Assembly: GCF_000966285.1 (NCBI RefSeq) | Contig: NZ_KQ031391.1 | Coordinates: 5,456,430-5,520,429 of the forward strand | Direction of reading: 5' to 3' | From: Pseudofrankia sp. DC12 | GTDB taxonomy: Bacteria > Actinomycetota > Actinomycetes > Frankiales > Frankiaceae | Length of the DNA: 64,000 nucleotides | In this document: positions 60,972 through 64,000 of the stretch, in pieces | Position numbering within the stretch: position 1 is the stretch's first letter | How the letters are laid out: the number at the start of each line of letters is the position of its first letter | Made by a program: the position numbers and the translations under genes | The notes under the pieces: model-generated | What the model saw: the letters and a program-made list of their open reading frames with translations, nothing else | Databases searched by the model: none | Told to the model about the DNA's origin: nothing

Positions 60972-61040
60972 TGAGGGCGCCCAGCGCCCGAACCGGTGGA
61001 GCGGCCAGAGGCGCGAAGCGCCGTCTCTGGCCGCTCCACC
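60972..61040 (-). repeat. Double-hairpin repeat, inverted copy
   Basis: GGGCGC-CCA-GCGCCC (60975-60989) followed by the stem GGCCAGAGGCGCG..CGCC..CTCTGGCC (61003-61032), flanked by GGTGGAGC/GCTCCACC. It is the reverse of 60056-60122 and lies just past the stop of the methyltransferase gene, so it may serve as its terminator. Confidence 0.75.
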
Positions 61041-61046
61041 CTCGGA

Positions 61047-62897
61047 TCACGGGAGGCGGGCGAGGATTCGGTAGGCGTTCGCGCGGTCGCCTCGGGTCAG
61101 GAACGGGCGGCTCGCCGCCTCGGCGGCCGCGGCCACCGGCATCAGCGGCGCGAGGGCCGCGAACGCCGCCGCCCGCCGGGCGTAGCCCAGCACCGGGCGG
61201 CGAACGTCGCGCCAGGGCAGGTCGGGCGACGGCCCGAGCCGCTGGAACACCCCCCACCACGCGAGCGGCGCGTCACCGGAGATGTGGACCTGACCGAACT
61301 CCACGTCCTCGACGACGAAGCCGCGCGCCGCCAGCGCCTCGACGAGGTTGTCCGCCGGCAGCAGGTTCAGGTGCTGGGGGATCAGCAGGCCGGAGGCCAG
61401 CGGCCCGTAGGCGCGGAACGTCACGCTGTCCGGGTTCGGCACCTCGATGAGCAGATGGCCGCCCGGGCGCAGCGCGACCGCGGCGGCGTCGAGCTCGGCG
61501 CGCGGGTCGCCGGTGTGCTCCAGGTAGTGGAACATGCTGACCACGTCGTAGCGGCCGGCGAGCGACGGGGCGAGCTCGGGGAACTGGCCCAGGTAGGCGT
61601 TCTCGACCCAGCCGCGGCGGCCGGCCTCCTGGATCCCGTCGCCCAGGTCCAGGCCGTCGAACACGGTGCTCGGCCAGACATCCCGCGCCAGCAGGCAGAA
61701 ATGCCCGTGGCCCGCGCCGACGTCGAGCCAGGTCCGTGGCGTCGGTGGCACTGACCGGGCCCGGGCCGGGTGCGCGCCGGGGCCGAATCCCAGCACCCGC
61801 TCCATCGACTCCCGGCCGAGGCCGCCGTAGAAGTCGCGGTAGTAGAAGTCGAGGCCGTCAGGCGTCAGCCGCGGGTTCTGGAAGACGTGCCGGCAGTCGG
61901 CGCACCGGTCGTAGCGGAACCGGCCCGGCTTCACCTGCATCGTGTCGACGCCGACCGTCATCCGGCGCAGCCGGGACCCGCCGCACCACGGGCACGTGGC
62001 CCGGGGATCCTCCAGGAACCGCTCGACCCCGGCAGCGAGATCGGCCCGGTAGGCCGCGCGGGCCGCCTCGAGGCGCGCGTCGTCGTCGGTCGTGTAGGCC
62101 AGCGGTAACGACACCCGCCAGCGGCCGAGCTGCCTGGCGGCCCGGGCCGGGACCAGGTCGGCGAGCAGCTCGGCGACGCCGCGACGGCGGACCAGCGGCG
62201 CGGCCAGCAGGTCAGCCCGGTCCAGCCGGACCGGCCCCCCGGCGGCGACCGCCGCCGGCTGCAGCCAGCTGAGCGCCGCCGCGGCCAGCGTCCAGCCGGG
62301 CGCCGCGCGCGCTCCCGTGGCGAGCAGCGCGTCGCGCACGGCCGGGGCGACCAGGCTCGTCGGCTCCCACTCGTGGGCGGCGCGCCGGACGGCGAACCGC
62401 TCGGCCCCGGTCCTGGGCACACCGCGCAGCCCCGGCAGGACCGCGAGGGCCGTGGTCGTCGGCGCGTGGCGCTTGAGCACGGCGGTGATCGCGACCAGGT
62501 CGGTCTCGCTGAGGTCCTTCGGGTCCAGCGCGGTGCGGGCGAGAATCTCCCGGTCGACCAGCAGCGCCTGGTAGGCGCCCCGGCCTGGGGTGAGCCGGTT
62601 GGCCTGGTAGCGCGTGGTGTCCACCAGCCGGGCCAGGTCGAGGAGGCGGTCCGGGGTCAGCTGCTCGGGCACCAGGTCCAGCACGTCCAGACCGTGCCGG
62701 CGGGCGTGGGCGCTCGCCGCGCGCCGCTGGGCGGCGTCGAGGTGGACACCGTCGGCGACGAGGAAGACGTGCGCGTGGTGCACCGGCTCGTCGGACGGCT
62801 CGATGGCCGGCAGCGCGGACAACCGGCGCCGCAGCCGGGCTGTGTTGAGGCCGACCCCGGCGGCCACGGCCGCCGACATCCAGGTCCGACGGTTCAT
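61047..62897 (-). CDS. SAM-dependent methyltransferase with zinc-ribbon and long N-terminal domain
   Basis: 616 residues. About 1-290: an unrecognised domain beginning with a short hydrophobic N-terminus (AAVAAGVGLNTARLRRRL) and HAHVFLVADGVHLDAAQRR. About 300-340: a zinc ribbon (CPWCGG ... CADCRHVFQNPRL). About 385-616: a class-I methyltransferase with motif I TWLDVGAGHGHFC, FDGLDLG, VVSMFHYLEHTGDP and RPGGHLLIEVPNP. ATG 62897 is fixed by GGAGG four bases upstream. Substrate unknown; it is a paralogue of the next gene. Confidence 0.85.
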   Translation of the reverse strand: MNRRTWMSAAVAAGVGLNTARLRRRLSALPAIEPSDEPVHHAHVFLVADGVHLDAAQRRAASAHARRHGLDVLDLVPEQLTPDRLLDLARLVDTTRYQANRLTPGRGAYQALLVDREILARTALDPKDLSETDLVAITAVLKRHAPTTTALAVLPGLRGVPRTGAERFAVRRAAHEWEPTSLVAPAVRDALLATGARAAPGWTLAAAALSWLQPAAVAAGGPVRLDRADLLAAPLVRRRGVAELLADLVPARAARQLGRWRVSLPLAYTTDDDARLEAARAAYRADLAAGVERFLEDPRATCPWCGGSRLRRMTVGVDTMQVKPGRFRYDRCADCRHVFQNPRLTPDGLDFYYRDFYGGLGRESMERVLGFGPGAHPARARSVPPTPRTWLDVGAGHGHFCLLARDVWPSTVFDGLDLGDGIQEAGRRGWVENAYLGQFPELAPSLAGRYDVVSMFHYLEHTGDPRAELDAAAVALRPGGHLLIEVPNPDSVTFRAYGPLASGLLIPQHLNLLPADNLVEALAARGFVVEDVEFGQVHISGDAPLAWWGVFQRLGPSPDLPWRDVRRPVLGYARRAAAFAALAPLMPVAAAAEAASRPFLTRGDRANAYRILARLP

Positions 62898-62965
62898 GGA
62901 ACCTCCAGGGAGCGACTCGGTGCGGTCCGGGGCCGGCCGGGCCCGGGATCCAGCGTCGGGAGGCG

Positions 62966-64000
62966 TCACGGCAGCCGGGCCAGTACCCGGTAGGCGTTCG
63001 ACCGCCGCCCCCCGGTCAGGTACGGCCGGGCGGCCGCGTCGGCGAGGACCAAGGCCGGGAACAACGGCCCGAGCGCGGCCAGCGTCGCCATCCGCCGGGC
63101 CTGCCCGCCGGGCGAGCCGGACTGGGTTCGCCAGGGCAGGTCCAGCGAGGGGGCGAGCCGCTGGCACAGTGCCCACCAGGCATACATCCCGTCGCCGTCC
63201 AGGTGGGCCCGGCCGAACTCGACGTGCTCGACCCGCAGGCCGCGCGAGGTCAGCACGTCGACCAGGTTGTCCGCCGGGACCAGGTGCAGGTGCTGCGGAG
63301 CGAGCCAGCCCGACCACAGCGGCCCGTAGGCGCGGGCCGAGAGGCTCTCGGGGTTGGGCACCTCGACGAGCAGGTGGCCGCCCGGGCGCAGCGCGGTGAT
63401 CGCGGCGTCCAGGTCCGCGCGCGGGTCACGGGTGTGCTCCAGGTAGTGGAACATGCTGACCACGTCGTAGCGGCCGGCGAGCGTCGGGGCCAGCTCGGGG
63501 AGCTGGCCGGCGTAGGCGCGGTCGATCCAGCCCCGCCGGGCCCCCTCCGCCAGTGCCTCGCCCTGGTCCAGGCCGTCGAAGACGGTGGTCGGCCACACAT
63601 CGCGGGCCATCAGGCAGAAGTGGCCCATGCCGGTGCCGACGTCCAGCCAGTTCCGCGGCGTCGGGGGCACCGACCGGGCGCGGGCGAGGTAGCCCGCCCG
63701 GCCGGCGTCGCCGATCACCTCCATGATCGGTGCGCCCAGGCCGTCGTAGAAGTCCCGGTAATAGAAGTCCAGGCCCTCGTCGGTGGGGGACGGGTTCTGG
63801 AAGACGTGCCGGCAGTCGGCGCAGCGGTCGTAGCGGAAGCGGCCGGGCTTGGCCAGCGTCGCGTCGAAGGCGTCGGTGACCTTGCTCAGCCGGGCGCCGC
63901 CGCACCAGGGACAGGTCGGCCGCGGTTGGGCGAGGAAACGTTCGACTCCTCCCGCGAGCTCGGCCTGGTAGAGCGCGCGCAGCTCGGCGGCGTGCTCGGC
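62966..64000 (-). CDS. Paralogous SAM methyltransferase, 5' end outside window
   Basis: The visible 344 residues parallel the C-terminal half of the gene at 61047: a ribbon CPWCGG ... CADCRHVFQNPSPT, then LDFYYRDFYDGLG, motif I NWLDVGTGMGHFC, VVSMFHYLEHTRDP and RPGGHLLVEVPNP. The frame is open to the window edge, so the start and any N-terminal domain are missing. It is separated from its copy by 68 bases; a tandem duplication is evident. Confidence 0.87.
   Translation of the reverse strand, partial: AEHAAELRALYQAELAGGVERFLAQPRPTCPWCGGARLSKVTDAFDATLAKPGRFRYDRCADCRHVFQNPSPTDEGLDFYYRDFYDGLGAPIMEVIGDAGRAGYLARARSVPPTPRNWLDVGTGMGHFCLMARDVWPTTVFDGLDQGEALAEGARRGWIDRAYAGQLPELAPTLAGRYDVVSMFHYLEHTRDPRADLDAAITALRPGGHLLVEVPNPESLSARAYGPLWSGWLAPQHLHLVPADNLVDVLTSRGLRVEHVEFGRAHLDGDGMYAWWALCQRLAPSLDLPWRTQSGSPGGQARRMATLAALGPLFPALVLADAAARPYLTGGRRSNAYRVLARLP

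Noticed and set aside
1-64000. CRISPR array, rRNA or insertion sequence
   Set aside because: No regularly spaced repeats with unique spacers, no rRNA-like sequence and no transposase-like frame were found on either strand.

Overview
The window is very GC-rich (about 70% or more), with short intergenic gaps, many GTG/TTG starts and several apparently leaderless genes. A Liv-type ABC operon, a conservon (CvnA-D type operon), paired KstR and KstR2 regulators and IpdABC genes all point to an actinobacterium. The combination fits the Frankia/Pseudofrankia group best, but the species cannot be fixed from the sequence. No rRNA, tRNA, CRISPR array, transposase or phage gene was seen.

Much of the window (about 5.8-15.2 kb, 17.7-20.7 kb, 29.8-37.1 kb and 38.1-49.8 kb) reads as pieces of a steroid-type catabolic regulon. 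A KstR2-like repressor (17802) has a perfect KstR2-type palindrome in its own promoter and is followed by FadE30-like and IpdF-like genes. A second KstR2-type site lies between ipdA-ipdB-ipdC-(MaoC-like) and a divergent SDR-LLM pair. A KstR-like repressor (36416) sits behind a KstR-type operator. Further KstR-type operators lie (a) between an OB-fold/Ltp4-like/Ltp3-like/cyclase operon and a Liv-type ABC transporter operon, (b) between an LLM monooxygenase and an aldehyde/alcohol dehydrogenase pair (a perfect 14-bp palindrome), and (c) between a D-aminoacylase-like amidohydrolase and a Liv-type substrate-binding lipoprotein followed by an acyl-CoA ligase. Together they suggest uptake of a steroid or steroid-derived acid by a Liv-type ABC system, CoA activation, side-chain and ring C/D breakdown, all under two TetR repressors. 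Genes for rings A/B (kstD, hsa), Mce4 and CYP125 are not in this window.

The rest is mixed. From 1 to 5.5 kb there is the end of an acyl-CoA ligase gene, a secreted subtilase and a MocR regulator. From 15.3 to 17.6 kb lie a PPOX-fold protein and a BlaI/M56 peptidase pair. From 21 to 24.6 kb there is a TetR regulator divergent from an FAD amine-oxidase/UGM-like enzyme, then a secreted protein. From 25.1 to 29.3 kb a conservon (histidine kinase, roadblock, DUF742, GTPase) is coupled to a StyA-like monooxygenase. At 37.7 kb there is an Rpf-like secreted lytic protein with a CRP-like site upstream. At 42.5 kb there is a patatin. From 50 to 64 kb lie an ABM protein, an NlpC/P60-like protein, two TerD-family proteins, a PyrD-like enzyme, a zinc-metallopeptidase lipoprotein, an L,D-transpeptidase, Tex, a metallothionein-like protein and two tandem methyltransferases, the last cut by the window edge.

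Several short repeat families occur between genes: a GATCGGCGAAGCCGAT-core element at three steroid-gene promoters, a 28-nt element in three copies near 44.4 kb, an inverted pair bracketing 60.0-61.0 kb, and a 65-bp tandem repeat at 60.8 kb.
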